Positions 26,913 to 36,324 are shown, numbered from the stretch's first letter. The stretch is DNA of 64,000 nucleotides from an uncultured Clostridia bacterium (GCA_934247225.1 CAKQJE010000002.1:1-64000), one strand, 5' to 3'. Notes: generated by a model not told the origin, from the letters alone. Numbers and translations are program-made.

Positions 26913-27820
26913 CCTTTAATTCCTCCCTCCGAAAGATTTCCCATAATTTTGTTTTTGAAAATCAAAAACAGTATAAATATCGGCAGAAAAACCATAAACG
27001 CAGCCGCAAGCTGCGCGGTTATTTCGACAGGACTCGGTCCTGCCCACGTTCCTCCTCCGCCGATTATCGACATATATAACATAACCGCAGCCGTAGTATG
27101 GTTAGGCAAAAACATATACGGCGTTTCGAAATCGTTCCAATACTGAATAAAATTGAGAAGAAAAATCGTCATTATAACGGGAACGGCAAGAGGTAACATT
27201 ATGCGGAAAAACACCGTGTAATGATTTCCTCCGTCCAAAAAAGCCGATTCCGCGTATTCCCACGAAATCTTTTTGAAGAATGCGTAGAAAATCATATAGT
27301 ATATGTTGTTAAACCCGAATTTCATTATCCAGGAACCGACTATGCTGTCATAAAGCTTCAATTGCTTGGTGACGGTGAGCATAGACGCAAGGTTTCCGAC
27401 GATAGGAAGCGCAAGCGTTATTATAACGACGTAATGTATTATCTTGCTGCAAAGATTATCGTATTTAGCCGTACAATACGCAACCGCCGCCGTGCAGATC
27501 GTCTGCAACAGCGCGCCGCCGCCCGCATAAAGCAAAGAGTTGAAAAACATTCCCTCGAAATATACGGGAGGATCGAATCCCGTTTCGTTTGCTTTAAGGG
27601 TTTTAAAATCGTTGAAAACGCTTGCGTAATTGGAAAAATTGAGATCGGCGAAAACCTTCCACGGGTTTTGCATTATCGACGCGTAAGTTCTGAACGACGC
27701 CGAAAAACCCCACAGTATCAACGCGAGAACGGCTATCGAATAAAAGATAAGCACGCACGCCACTATAATTTCGTATAACCCGAATTTCTTGCGGGAAAGC
27801 GTCTTTTTATAACTGATCAT
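26909..27820 (-). CDS. Sugar ABC transporter permease (MalG/UgpE type), 303 aa
   Basis: Six membrane helices and the EAA loop WEYAESAFLDGGNHYTVFFR that contacts the ATPase. The C-terminus NKIMGNLSEGGIKG is the usual MalG-type ending. Second permease of module 1, 19 bases after the first. Ribosome-binding site GGGGGAGG. The binding-protein gene is upstream; no ATPase gene is present. Confidence 0.93.
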   Translation of the reverse strand: MISYKKTLSRKKFGLYEIIVACVLIFYSIAVLALILWGFSASFRTYASIMQNPWKVFADLNFSNYASVFNDFKTLKANETGFDPPVYFEGMFFNSLLYAGGGALLQTICTAAVAYCTAKYDNLCSKIIHYVVIITLALPIVGNLASMLTVTKQLKLYDSIVGSWIMKFGFNNIYYMIFYAFFKKISWEYAESAFLDGGNHYTVFFRIMLPLAVPVIMTIFLLNFIQYWNDFETPYMFLPNHTTAAVMLYMSIIGGGGTWAGPSPVEITAQLAAAFMVFLPIFILFLIFKNKIMGNLSEGGIKG

Positions 27821-27839
27821 ATCTCTCGTCCTCCCCCGC

Positions 27840-28811
27840 TCAGTTTTCGTTCGGTCCGTATTTAAGCATAAGATTTCTCACAAGAATGGTAACGGGCGCG
27901 ACTATCGCCGTGAACATAAGCCCCAGAGCCGACGCTTTGCGATACATCTGCTCCAAAGACGTGCCTGTGAACCTTCCGTCCTGAACCATATTGAAAAGAT
28001 AGTAGCCTATCGTCTGATATTCCCTGTTGGCGTTAAACCCGTAAAACGTGAACAGATACGCCTGATTGGTCGCAAACCAGGCAAGGAATATGACTATTAT
28101 CGAAACTATCGTTCCCCAGATCTGAGGAACGATGACGTGAATAAACGTTCCGATTTCGCTTGCCCCGTCGATTTTCGAAGCCTCAACCACCGAATCCGGC
28201 GTCTGAGACATCGCGTTTATATAAAGAAGAATATTAGCCGAAAAAGTCATCAACAGATAAAATACAAGAAGCACCGTCTGTTGCTTCGGATTGTAAACGG
28301 GACCGATAACCGCTCCGCCAAACATAGAAGAAAGCCCTTCGTTGACGAAATATTTATAAAAAATAACCATCGCCGTGGAACACACTATGCTCGGCAAAAA
28401 TAAAATCACTTTAAAAAATTCCGAGAACAGGAATTTTTTATAAACATAATAACTGAACAGCAACGAAACAGGAACGCAGATTACTATATTAAGGGCAAGG
28501 TATAATAACGAGTTTCTTATACACAGCCACAAATCGGAAATGACCGTTTTATCGAAAAAATACGCAAAGTTATCCCAGGTGAAGCCGATTACGGCTTTAC
28601 CCGTCGAATTGTCGTAGCTTTGAAAAGCCATGAGAAAACTGTTGAAGTTCACCACGACGTAAAACACGATAAATTGCAATAAAGGCAGCGCGACTATACT
28701 TGCGTAAAACACATTGCCGCCGCTTAACGCCTTCCTTCTTTTCGGTATGAAACCTCGCGGAGAAAGTTCTCCGCAAGGTTTTTCTCTCTGCTTCGTTTTT
28801 AATCTATCCAT
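27840..28811 (-). CDS. Sugar ABC transporter permease (MalF/UgpA type), 323 aa
   Basis: Cytosolic basic N-terminus of about 35 residues, then six membrane helices. The EAA loop is VVEASKIDGASEIGTFIHVIVP. Pairs with the downstream MalG-type permease and the binding protein encoded 24 bases upstream. Confidence 0.93.
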   Translation of the reverse strand: MDRLKTKQREKPCGELSPRGFIPKRRKALSGGNVFYASIVALPLLQFIVFYVVVNFNSFLMAFQSYDNSTGKAVIGFTWDNFAYFFDKTVISDLWLCIRNSLLYLALNIVICVPVSLLFSYYVYKKFLFSEFFKVILFLPSIVCSTAMVIFYKYFVNEGLSSMFGGAVIGPVYNPKQQTVLLVFYLLMTFSANILLYINAMSQTPDSVVEASKIDGASEIGTFIHVIVPQIWGTIVSIIVIFLAWFATNQAYLFTFYGFNANREYQTIGYYLFNMVQDGRFTGTSLEQMYRKASALGLMFTAIVAPVTILVRNLMLKYGPNEN

Positions 28812-28835
28812 AGACCGTTCCTGAGCTTTTGTCTT

Positions 28836-30506
28836 TTATTTACGATATTTCCAGATCGCCTCGAAATAATCTTCAACGCTTGCGCCGCTGTGATCCTTAA
28901 AGTAAATCAAGGGGTTGTTTTCCTGCGAGTTGACGCTGAAACCATAGGTACGATAGCTGAGAAGGCTTGCGTTTTTACGCGCCGTCGCAGAAATAGGCAT
29001 CCAGGGCAAAACGACCGTTCCTTCGCTGTTTCTCGTTTCGTAAACGCTCTTGCCGTAACTGCTCATTTTTTTGAGGGCGTCTTCGGTAAGGTTGTAATCC
29101 ATTGCGCGGAAAGTGTTGGTGTATTCCGTATAAGTTCTGAGCGCGTAATCGCTTTGAAGGAAACTTACGAACGCTTTCGCCACGGGGATAAGCTCGCTTT
29201 TCGTTTCGCTGCTTATAAAGATAAGAGACGAACGGTCGCTCACTTTGGTGTTGGCAGTTCCGATCTTGCGCGCGTCCGTTTTCGGCAGGGGCAGAATTCC
29301 GATGTTCCTGTCCGTCACTTTCGCTTCGTTATACCACCAACCGCCGTCTACAAGGAATCCTATCGGGCTGTCGCCGATACCGTTTCCGTCGGGATCGAGG
29401 AAATATTTCTGAGCGATCGTATTGCTGAATCCGCTGTCGAAAGATTTGCCGAAGTAGTTTCTGCTGTTATCGTTGCCCGTGCCGTCGTCTAAAAGTAGTT
29501 TCGCGAATTCGAGAGCGTCAAGTTTGCCTTTCTGTTTTTGCAAAAGGTTGAAGTTGTCCGCGTCGATAGTCGTTGCGGGCTTTAAAGTAACCGTTCCGTC
29601 GTCGGCAATCGAATCGACGATAGTCGTTGCGGTTCCTTCGAACGTGAAGTTGAGCTTCATCTGCTCCGCGCCCTCGTTGTTCGCCCACATATCGTTGACA
29701 AGACCCGTAAGATAGCCCGTTTCGTCGCCGTTCCACACAAAAGGCGTAACTCCCACGATTTTCATCTGAATGGTGAGCGCGCGGAAATCTTTATACGTTG
29801 CGGGAAGTCCGTCGTCCGCCGTATTTTCATTTCCGTCGGGACCGAAAGACTTGTCGTCCGAAGCGTCGCTTACGAACAATTCGCTTATTTTGTTTTCGTC
29901 CTTAAAGTCGTCTTCCGTGAAGTTTTCGGCGGTTTTGCCCGCAGCGAAATACAAGCATTTCTGTTTGAACAAATCGATATCGTAGTTGAGATTTATCGAC
30001 GTTTCGAACAAAGGAAGCGCGTAATATTTATTGTTTACGTTCAAAAATTCGTCGTAGGCGGAGAAAATTTTCCCGGCTATGGTTTTTTCGGTTTCTTTTT
30101 TACCGAGTCCCGTAACGGCATAATCGTTCACCACGTCCGTTATATCGAGAAAACTGCCTTCGGAAACATAGGAATAGTAATCTATGTTTTCAAGAAGATA
30201 CACGTTGTTTCTGTTTCCTTTCATGGAGCTTGGACCCGTGAGCTGTCCGCGGGTGTATTCGGGCATGATCTGAACGCCGACTTTTCCTCCGCCGAAATCA
30301 TACCCTTCGTACATCGCCTCGAACTCCGAACCGAGCTTTTTAAGCCATTCGTCGCCGAAACCGCCGTTATAATATTTGACGTATAACTGCATTTTTCCAC
30401 TGTCTGCGGACTGCCCCGAAGGATCCTCTCTTCCGCCGCAAGCGGTAAAAGAGCAAATCGTCGCAAGGCTTAAAACAGCCGCCGCTATCTTTGTTAATTT
30501 CTTCAT
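28836..30506 (-). CDS. Sugar-binding lipoprotein of an ABC importer, 556 aa
   Basis: Lipobox FTAC, Cys23. Long type of family-1 solute-binding protein (556 residues against about 420-450 usual), with LYVKYYNGGFGDEWLKKLGSEFEA at the start of the mature part and YALPLFETSINLNYDIDLF in the hinge region. Residues about 185-330 contain an acidic stretch (DGNENTADDG) and an insertion that explain the extra length; DSDGNGxGD-like DPDGNGIGDSPIGF suggests a calcium site. Preceded by GH130 with a 33-base gap, so the ligand is likely a mannoside, by inference. Confidence 0.9.
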   Translation of the reverse strand: MKKLTKIAAAVLSLATICSFTACGGREDPSGQSADSGKMQLYVKYYNGGFGDEWLKKLGSEFEAMYEGYDFGGGKVGVQIMPEYTRGQLTGPSSMKGNRNNVYLLENIDYYSYVSEGSFLDITDVVNDYAVTGLGKKETEKTIAGKIFSAYDEFLNVNNKYYALPLFETSINLNYDIDLFKQKCLYFAAGKTAENFTEDDFKDENKISELFVSDASDDKSFGPDGNENTADDGLPATYKDFRALTIQMKIVGVTPFVWNGDETGYLTGLVNDMWANNEGAEQMKLNFTFEGTATTIVDSIADDGTVTLKPATTIDADNFNLLQKQKGKLDALEFAKLLLDDGTGNDNSRNYFGKSFDSGFSNTIAQKYFLDPDGNGIGDSPIGFLVDGGWWYNEAKVTDRNIGILPLPKTDARKIGTANTKVSDRSSLIFISSETKSELIPVAKAFVSFLQSDYALRTYTEYTNTFRAMDYNLTEDALKKMSSYGKSVYETRNSEGTVVLPWMPISATARKNASLLSYRTYGFSVNSQENNPLIYFKDHSGASVEDYFEAIWKYRK

Positions 30507-30539
30507 TTTATTTTCTCCTTATTCTTAAAATTTGTATTT

Positions 30540-31565
30540 TTAAAATTTATTTTCGGGAAGTTTCAAAAATTTCAGAACGTCTTCCGTTTTCGCCGTTACC
30601 AAAGAGACGTATTTATCCGCGCAGCCGTAATATACATACAACGTTCCGTCTTTCACCACCGCGCCCGTCGGGAATACGCATCCCTGATACAATCCGCTTT
30701 TTTCGTATTCCGCAGCGGGTTCAAGCACAAACTTTCTCGTCCGCGCAAGTATTTTTTTCGGGTCGTTTTTGTCAAGCAGCATAAGCCCTACGCGGTAACA
30801 GCTGTCGGTTTTGCTGACTCCGTGATAGATAAGAAGCCATCCGTCTTCCGTCTCTATCGGCGGACACCCCGCGCCGATTCTTCCGCTTTCCCATTCCTCT
30901 ATACCGGAATACAGTTTTTCGCGCGTCGGCCATTCCATAAGATCGTCGCTCGAAGATATCCACATAGAACGATCTTCGTTTATAACGGGGCGGGAAATCA
31001 TATAGAATTTTCCGTTTATTTTTCTCGGGAATATAACTACGTCCCTGTCGTCCTCTCTGGCGTCGGTTATCCTGCCGAGACGTTTATATCCGATAAAATC
31101 TTTGGTAGCCGCAAGATATGTAATCGTTTCGTTCGTTCTTAAAAACCACGGTTCGCTGTCCGCATGCGGACGTCTCCACGCCTTTGCCTCTTCGGTTCTC
31201 TGCTCGTAAGGAAGCCAATATCTGCCCGGAGCGTATGCGCGGGAAGCGTAAGTCATATAGTATATCCCGTCTATGTTTACTATTCTCGGATCTTCCACAC
31301 AACCGCCGTCCGCGTCGTTTTCGTCGATGTCGAATATCGGTTTATCGCCGTGTCTTACGAAACGATATCCGTCGTCGCTCGTCGCAAGCCCTAATCTTAT
31401 GTTATGTTTGATTTCGTCGCCGCCCGCTCTGTAAACCATAACGAACTTGTTCGTTTTTTCGTCGAATACCACCGCAGGGTTTAAAACGCAGAGGTTTTCC
31501 CATTGGTTATCCGGATTCGGTCTGAGAATCGGGTTGCCTTCATATCTTATAAATTTAAAATCCAC
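30540..31565 (-). CDS. GH130 family beta-mannoside phosphorylase, 341 aa
   Basis: GH130 enzymes cleave beta-mannosides with phosphate, releasing alpha-mannose 1-phosphate. Visible motifs: NPI near residue 11, NPAVV, the catalytic Asp92 in VEDPRI, an Arg-rich phosphate site (YRAGGDEIKHNIRLGLA; GRIGAGCPPI) and YYGCADKYVSLVTA at the end. A signal peptide is absent, so it is cytosolic. The start is GTG at 31565 with AAAGGAG and ideal spacing. First gene of module 1. The exact mannoside (mannosyl-glucose, mannan or N-glycan) cannot be told from sequence. Confidence 0.92.
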   Translation of the reverse strand: MDFKFIRYEGNPILRPNPDNQWENLCVLNPAVVFDEKTNKFVMVYRAGGDEIKHNIRLGLATSDDGYRFVRHGDKPIFDIDENDADGGCVEDPRIVNIDGIYYMTYASRAYAPGRYWLPYEQRTEEAKAWRRPHADSEPWFLRTNETITYLAATKDFIGYKRLGRITDAREDDRDVVIFPRKINGKFYMISRPVINEDRSMWISSSDDLMEWPTREKLYSGIEEWESGRIGAGCPPIETEDGWLLIYHGVSKTDSCYRVGLMLLDKNDPKKILARTRKFVLEPAAEYEKSGLYQGCVFPTGAVVKDGTLYVYYGCADKYVSLVTAKTEDVLKFLKLPENKF

Positions 31566-31738
31566 AAAAATCTCCTTTACGCAAAATAAAACGTTTCGTT
31601 TATTCTCCCCGAAATTTTAACATATTTTCGAAACCTTTATCTATATCGATTTGGCACATAAACAAATAAAAAATTAACAATTTGTAACATAAGTCACCTT
31701 TTTAACGAAAAACAAACCGCGAAAACCATCACTTTGAG

Positions 31739-31767
31739 TTGACAAACGCCTTTTTCGGATGTATAAT
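31739..31767 (+). promoter_or_regulatory. Consensus promoter that ends at the AraC start codon
   Basis: TTGACA (31739-31744), 17 bases, TATAAT (31762-31767). Transcription should begin about 31774, which is the A of the in-frame ATG at 31774. The mRNA would thus be leaderless or nearly so. Confidence 0.7.
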
Positions 31768-31773
31768 TCCGAT

Positions 31774-32625
31774 ATGAAAAAGTTCGGATTCAGAAACGAC
31801 AACGCGACAAGTAAACGCGTGGAAAAGTTTATAGACAAAATATCTTTTTCCTATCATATCAACACGTTCGATTTCCCGATTATGCACGGGCATGCCGATT
31901 ATTGGGAATTCACCATTTTAACCGACGGAAAACTCATCAACGTTTTAAACGGAACAAAAAATCGCATATCCGCGGGGCAAATATTCTTTTCCACAACCGA
32001 CGACGTGCATTGTCTCAAAAAATCCGGCAACGAAAAGCTCAGATATATGAACATCATCGCGCGGGAACAAGCCATAGAAAAAATGACGTCGCTGTTCGAA
32101 CCGAATTTTTTCGATGCTCTCAAAAAAATGGACAGAACGCATAGTTTTCCGCAGGAACTGACCAGACAAATCAACGAAATCATCCATCAGGTGCTGCTTC
32201 TTCCCGACGACGCGAGCGACAAATATAACGGGCTTTTATGCGGAGCGGTAATGCTCATAATGCAGTTTCTGTACAGAAAAAGCGCCGATTACATCGATTT
32301 CGACAAGCAGACCGAATGGGTAAACAAGCTGAACAAAGCTATGAAAACCCCCGAATTTCTATCTTACAACGTAGCCGATTTATGCAATCTTCTGCACTAT
32401 TCGAGAATGCAGCTTTCGAGGATTTTCAAAAACAAATTCGGAACCACCCCGCATCAATTTCTGATCGACCATAAACTGAGATACGCTCAGAACCTTCTGA
32501 TAACCACGGATATGAAGGTGATAGACATCGCGGAATTCGTCGGCTTCACCAACCTTTCGAGCTTCAACACTTATTTTAAAAATACTTACGGAATAACGCC
32601 CGGGCGTTACAGAAAAAAAAACTGA
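31774..32625 (+). CDS. AraC-family transcriptional regulator, 283 aa
   Basis: N-terminal cupin-type ligand domain (residues about 25-100; MHGHADYWEFTILTDGKL, SAGQIFF) and two C-terminal helix-turn-helix motifs (VADLCNLLHYSRMQLSRIFKN and VIDIAEFVGFTNLSSFNTYFKN), ending in GITPGRYRKKN. The start is placed at 31774 because the earlier ATG (31759) lies within the promoter -10 region. Divergent from GH130 and module 1, so it is the likely sugar-responsive activator of that operon. Followed 34 bases later by a phosphohexomutase on the same strand. Confidence 0.9.
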   Translation: MKKFGFRNDNATSKRVEKFIDKISFSYHINTFDFPIMHGHADYWEFTILTDGKLINVLNGTKNRISAGQIFFSTTDDVHCLKKSGNEKLRYMNIIAREQAIEKMTSLFEPNFFDALKKMDRTHSFPQELTRQINEIIHQVLLLPDDASDKYNGLLCGAVMLIMQFLYRKSADYIDFDKQTEWVNKLNKAMKTPEFLSYNVADLCNLLHYSRMQLSRIFKNKFGTTPHQFLIDHKLRYAQNLLITTDMKVIDIAEFVGFTNLSSFNTYFKNTYGITPGRYRKKN

Positions 32626-32659
32626 AAACAGAAAATTCGGGATAAAAAGGAAAAAACAA

Positions 32660-34315
32660 ATGCAAAATACAAACAATCAGATATCGACGATTTATAGAAG
32701 CTGGCTTGACGCCGTTAAAAACGACAAATTATCGTTCGACGAGCTTAAAAGCATAGAAAACGACGAAAAAGAAATAACCGACAGGTTTTATTGCGACTTA
32801 AAATTCGGCACGGGCGGACTTCGGGGCAAACTCGGGGCAGGCACGAACCGGATGAACGTTTACACCGTCGGGCGAGCCACGCGCGGACTTGCGGCGTATA
32901 TCAACAAAACCGCAGACAAAAATAAGAGCGTCGTCATCGCTTACGACAGCAGAAATATGTCCCGCGAATTCGCTTTTCTCGCGGCGGATATTTTAAGCGG
33001 AGCGGGCGTCGGAGCTTATGTTTTTAACACCCTTATACCGACCCCCGTTCTGTCTTTTGCCGTGAGATATCTTAAAACTTCGGCGGGGGTCGTCATAACG
33101 GCAAGCCACAACCCCAAAGAATACAACGGTTACAAAGTGTATAACGAAAAGGGTTGTCAGATAACCGACGAAGCGGCGAAGGCAATTTTAGCCGAGATAG
33201 AAAATTGCGGATATTTTGACGAAATACGCCCCTATAAGTCGATTATCGAGGTTTTGGACGACGCAATACCGAGAGAATTCTTAAAGGAAATTCGAAAGTA
33301 TTCGCTGTTTTCTTTAAGCGGCGTGAACACCCCGAAAATAGTTTACACTCCGCTTTGCGGCACGGGAAACGTTCTCGTGAGAGAGATTTTAAAGGATATC
33401 GGAATAAAAGACGTTACGGTTGTTCCCGAGCAGGAAAAGCCCGACGGAAACTTCCCGACGTGTCCTTATCCGAACCCAGAGGAAAAATCCGCTCTTAAAC
33501 TCGCCGTCGGACTTGCCGAAAAGAAAAACGCCGATCTTGTGCTTGCAACCGACCCCGACGCAGACAGAGTCGGAATTGCCGTAAAAACGAAAGACGGCGG
33601 ATACAGACTGCTCAACGGCAACGAAACGGGCGTTTTAATGGAAGATTACATCTTTTCGTTACGCAAAAAAACGGACAAAATTCCCGTTGTCGTAAAAACG
33701 ATAGTTACTTCGGATATGAGCGAAGATATAGCGAAAGCTTACGGCGCGGAAATCAAAGAGGTTCTTACGGGCTTTAAATATATCGGCGAAACGATAGACG
33801 ATTTGTCTTCCGACGAAGAATTCGTTTTCGGCATGGAAGAAAGCTACGGCTATCTCGTCGGAACTCACGCCCGCGATAAGGACGCGGTTTCGGCGGCTAT
33901 GATCATCGCCGAGATGACGACTTATTACGCTTTGCAAAACAAATCGCTTGCAGATAAACTTGCCGAGCTGTACGATAAATACGGTTATTACAAAACCGCG
34001 CTTACCTCCGTCGCGTTCCCGGGTAAGGACGGCAAAGCCGAAATGGACGAAATCGTTGCCGAACTTCGCAAAAATCCGTGGCAAACTCTTTGCGATGAAA
34101 AAGTTACGGTAAAAGATTATTTAAACGGATTAAACGGGCTTCCGAAAAGCAACGTTCTTGCTTTTGCGGGCGAAAGCATGAAAATAACCGTCCGCCCGAG
34201 CGGCACAGAGCCTAAACTTAAAATTTATTATCAGGTTAAAGCCGACAACGAGCAAAACGCCGAGCTTCTTTTGCAAAATCTGAAAGCGCAAGCGGAAAGC
34301 TTCATCAAAAAATAA
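32660..34315 (+). CDS. Phosphoglucomutase/phosphomannomutase, 551 aa
   Basis: Alpha-D-phosphohexomutase: catalytic phosphoserine Ser149 in TASHNP, metal loop DPDADR (298-303), sugar-binding GMEESYGYL and phosphate-binding RPSGTEPKLK near the C-terminus. Length and N-terminal WLDAVKNDK match the PgcA-type 550-residue class that interconverts the 1- and 6-phosphates of glucose or mannose. Being next to the AraC regulator and opposite GH130, it could turn mannose 1-phosphate into mannose 6-phosphate; this is inference. Ribosome-binding site AAGGA. Contains one copy of the dispersed 12-mer. Confidence 0.94.
   Translation: MQNTNNQISTIYRSWLDAVKNDKLSFDELKSIENDEKEITDRFYCDLKFGTGGLRGKLGAGTNRMNVYTVGRATRGLAAYINKTADKNKSVVIAYDSRNMSREFAFLAADILSGAGVGAYVFNTLIPTPVLSFAVRYLKTSAGVVITASHNPKEYNGYKVYNEKGCQITDEAAKAILAEIENCGYFDEIRPYKSIIEVLDDAIPREFLKEIRKYSLFSLSGVNTPKIVYTPLCGTGNVLVREILKDIGIKDVTVVPEQEKPDGNFPTCPYPNPEEKSALKLAVGLAEKKNADLVLATDPDADRVGIAVKTKDGGYRLLNGNETGVLMEDYIFSLRKKTDKIPVVVKTIVTSDMSEDIAKAYGAEIKEVLTGFKYIGETIDDLSSDEEFVFGMEESYGYLVGTHARDKDAVSAAMIIAEMTTYYALQNKSLADKLAELYDKYGYYKTALTSVAFPGKDGKAEMDEIVAELRKNPWQTLCDEKVTVKDYLNGLNGLPKSNVLAFAGESMKITVRPSGTEPKLKIYYQVKADNEQNAELLLQNLKAQAESFIKK
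33234..33245 (+). repeat. Dispersed 12-mer, exact copy (inside the phosphohexomutase gene)
   Basis: ATAAGTCGATTA on the plus strand, read as Tyr-Lys-Ser-Ile-Ile (residues 192-196). Confidence 0.7.
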
Positions 34316-34397
34316 ACGCGAATAAAATTCCCGCGATTAGCCGAGAGTGAACTCGAAAAACAACAAAACAAAAGGACAAAATTTTTAAAACACCTTT

Positions 34398-34417
34398 AAA
34401 CGCAAGCGCTTGCGTTT
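34398..34417. repeat. Perfect 20-bp palindrome
   Basis: AAACGCAAGCGCTTGCGTTT with short flanking CACC/GGTG arms. The core resembles LacI-family operators, but it lies between two convergent genes, so it more likely folds as part of the termination region of the phosphohexomutase gene. Confidence 0.55.
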
Positions 34418-34440
34418 GGGTGTATTCAAACGCAATTAAC

Positions 34441-34469
34441 AAAAGCCCCTGACGACGATCGGGGCTTTT
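34441..34469 (+). terminator. Intrinsic terminator of AraC-phosphohexomutase
   Basis: A 9-bp stem, AAAAGCCCC with GGGGCTTTT (34441-34449 with 34461-34469), followed by CTTTTG. It is also T-rich on the other strand, so it may stop GH20-strand transcription too. Confidence 0.8.
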
Positions 34470-34494
34470 CTTTTGCGTTAAAAAAGGTAGGAAT

Positions 34495-34647
34495 AACTTA
34501 CGACGTTCCGCGACGAAAAACACCCGTTTCATTGTACTTCGATTTCTCTTTACAAATTTAGGATGTTTAGATACAAAAATATCGGAAAATAAAAAGAAAC
34601 CTGAAACAAAAGCACTAAATAGTGTCCCGTTTTAGGTTTCTTTTGGG
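34495..34647. repeat. 153-bp dispersed repeat, copy 1
   Basis: Aligns without gaps to 47745-47897, with about 85-90 percent identity by eye. Its right part folds into a long hairpin: AAAAGAAACC and GGTTTCTTTT arms around a smaller CACTAAATAGTG stem. No ORF. It lies between the phosphohexomutase and GH20 genes; with the terminator and palindrome above it accounts for most of the 400-base gap here. Confidence 0.85.
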
Positions 34648-34715
34648 GGCAGGAATTATCCTCAAACGAGATTCCTCGGCTCAATTTTTCCTGCCTCTGC
34701 CCCGTTTGATAAAAT

Positions 34716-36311
34716 TTAAATTTCGCTCACGGAAATCAGCTGACGATAAATGTTAAAATATAACGTCGGTTTTTCTCTGTACGGGAGTATTTCTTTTTCA
34801 AGCTCTTCTATACGGTCGATTTTTCCGTTTATGTAATCTTCGAGCCGTTCTTTGCAGGAAGTAAGCCGCATTTTAAGTCCGCCGAGACGGGCTTCCTGAA
34901 CCTCGAACCCGAACGGCTTGTTTTCGTGATTCCACAACGCGCGGAAGTTTTTATAAAACTCCCCGACCCTTGCGATCGTTATATCCAATTCGCCGCAAAT
35001 TTGCCCGATAATCGACTTATTGCCCGACTTATACGCTTTTCTCAAACGCACGCCCATATCGTATTTGAACACCAAAGCGTTGCAAAGCGAAGACAATGCG
35101 TCGAAAAGATATTTATATTTTCCCGTTCTCTCGCCCGCTTTCGCCAACTTTAAGGCATATGCCGCGTAAGGAATTTCTCCCTCTTTCTCGACTAAATCGT
35201 CCAAAATCCCTAAAAACGGGTCGCAATACAGCAAAGCTTTGCACGGCGTTTCGAGTTCCTCGTGCTTCACGGGAAGCAAATTCGGGATATCAAGAAGCAT
35301 AAAATCATTAAAATCTATTCCGAAACAGCTTTTAAACCCGATAGCGATAGCATTTTCGTCGAAATTGCCGAGCGAATATTGTTTTATCGCATATAAGGAC
35401 GGCAACAGCGAGAAAAAGGAACATTCTTTTCCGTCGTCGCCCCACATCGTTACGAGTATATTTTTAACATCGTACTTATCCGCAGCACGAATCGCCGCCT
35501 TCATAGCCTTCATCGTGTAGCCGTTAAAGGGTGCGAAACCGCCCCAGCACCAAGCCCCGCCCGCAAACCAAAAAGCCTTGTTAATCGACTTATGGGCGGA
35601 CATCATCGTTTCATAGTCCTCGGATTTTATGTGATAATAGTCCCAATAAACAAGCTCGACGTTGTGCGGGATTCTCTTCGATAAATCTTTTGAAACGCAC
35701 AAATCGTTGCCGTAATATTTCCCCTTGTTGCCGATACGGAAAAACATATCGCTCCACATATGAATGGTAAACCCGTACTTATCCGCTATCGCCGCAACCC
35801 TTTCGAGGTGCTTAAAAAGAAGCTCGTAGCGATCGGCAAAACCTTTTAAATCGAGATATTTGCCGAGACCTATAAGGTGCGCTTCGTCCATACCGATATT
35901 TACAAGCCGCGACGAAAACGTTTCGCCGAGCGTTTTAAACATTTTTTCGATAAGCGCGTAAGTTTTTTCGTTTTCGACAAGCAGAATGTCGTTTATGTCG
36001 ATAATATCCTCGTAATGCGGCAATTTCGCGAGATTGTTGAAATGCGCAAGGGTCTGGATAGCAGGAATCAGTTCCACGCCTTTTTCGCGGGCGTAAGCGT
36101 CGACGTCTTTCAGTTCCGCCGCGCTATACCCGCCCCTTAAATATCCGAAATACGGTTCGCCCTCGATTTCATATGTATCTTCCATATAAAGTTCTAAGGT
36201 ATTGTAGCCGATTTTTGCGAGTATGTCGATAAATTCTTTAATTTTTTCGGGTTTCATAACGGCGTTTCTCGAACAATCGAGCATTACGCCGAGCCTTTCA
36301 AACTCTTTCAT
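34716..36311 (-). CDS. GH20 beta-N-acetylhexosaminidase-like enzyme, 531 aa
   Basis: Cytosolic GH20-type protein starting directly with the catalytic TIM barrel (VMLDCSRNAVMK...LELYMEDTYEIEG), without the usual N-terminal domain. The catalytic pair Asp142-Glu143 lies in NIGMDEAH, and WCWGGFAPFN and MWGDDGKECS match the barrel's later strands. From about residue 360 to the end is an alpha-helical domain with coiled-coil character. This layout is like the GH20C-type exo-hexosaminidases of Firmicutes, which use substrate-assisted catalysis. Last gene of module 2. It contains two copies of the dispersed 12-mer. The ribosome-binding site is poor. Confidence 0.88.
   Translation of the reverse strand: MKEFERLGVMLDCSRNAVMKPEKIKEFIDILAKIGYNTLELYMEDTYEIEGEPYFGYLRGGYSAAELKDVDAYAREKGVELIPAIQTLAHFNNLAKLPHYEDIIDINDILLVENEKTYALIEKMFKTLGETFSSRLVNIGMDEAHLIGLGKYLDLKGFADRYELLFKHLERVAAIADKYGFTIHMWSDMFFRIGNKGKYYGNDLCVSKDLSKRIPHNVELVYWDYYHIKSEDYETMMSAHKSINKAFWFAGGAWCWGGFAPFNGYTMKAMKAAIRAADKYDVKNILVTMWGDDGKECSFFSLLPSLYAIKQYSLGNFDENAIAIGFKSCFGIDFNDFMLLDIPNLLPVKHEELETPCKALLYCDPFLGILDDLVEKEGEIPYAAYALKLAKAGERTGKYKYLFDALSSLCNALVFKYDMGVRLRKAYKSGNKSIIGQICGELDITIARVGEFYKNFRALWNHENKPFGFEVQEARLGGLKMRLTSCKERLEDYINGKIDRIEELEKEILPYREKPTLYFNIYRQLISVSEI
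35009..35020 (-). repeat. Dispersed 12-mer, exact copy (GH20 gene, first)
   Basis: TAATCGACTTAT on the plus strand, read as Asn-Lys-Ser-Ile-Ile. A second CGACTTAT begins 11 bases further on (35026). Confidence 0.7.
35582..35593 (-). repeat. Dispersed 12-mer, exact copy (GH20 gene, second)
   Basis: TAATCGACTTAT on the plus strand, read as His-Lys-Ser-Ile-Asn. Confidence 0.7.
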
Positions 36312-36324
36312 AAATCACATAAAA

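Noticed and set aside
34398..34417. Perfect palindrome AAACGCAAGCGCTTGCGTTT read as a LacI-type operator
   Set aside because: Both flanking genes end here; no promoter is near. A termination or RNA-structure role is more likely.
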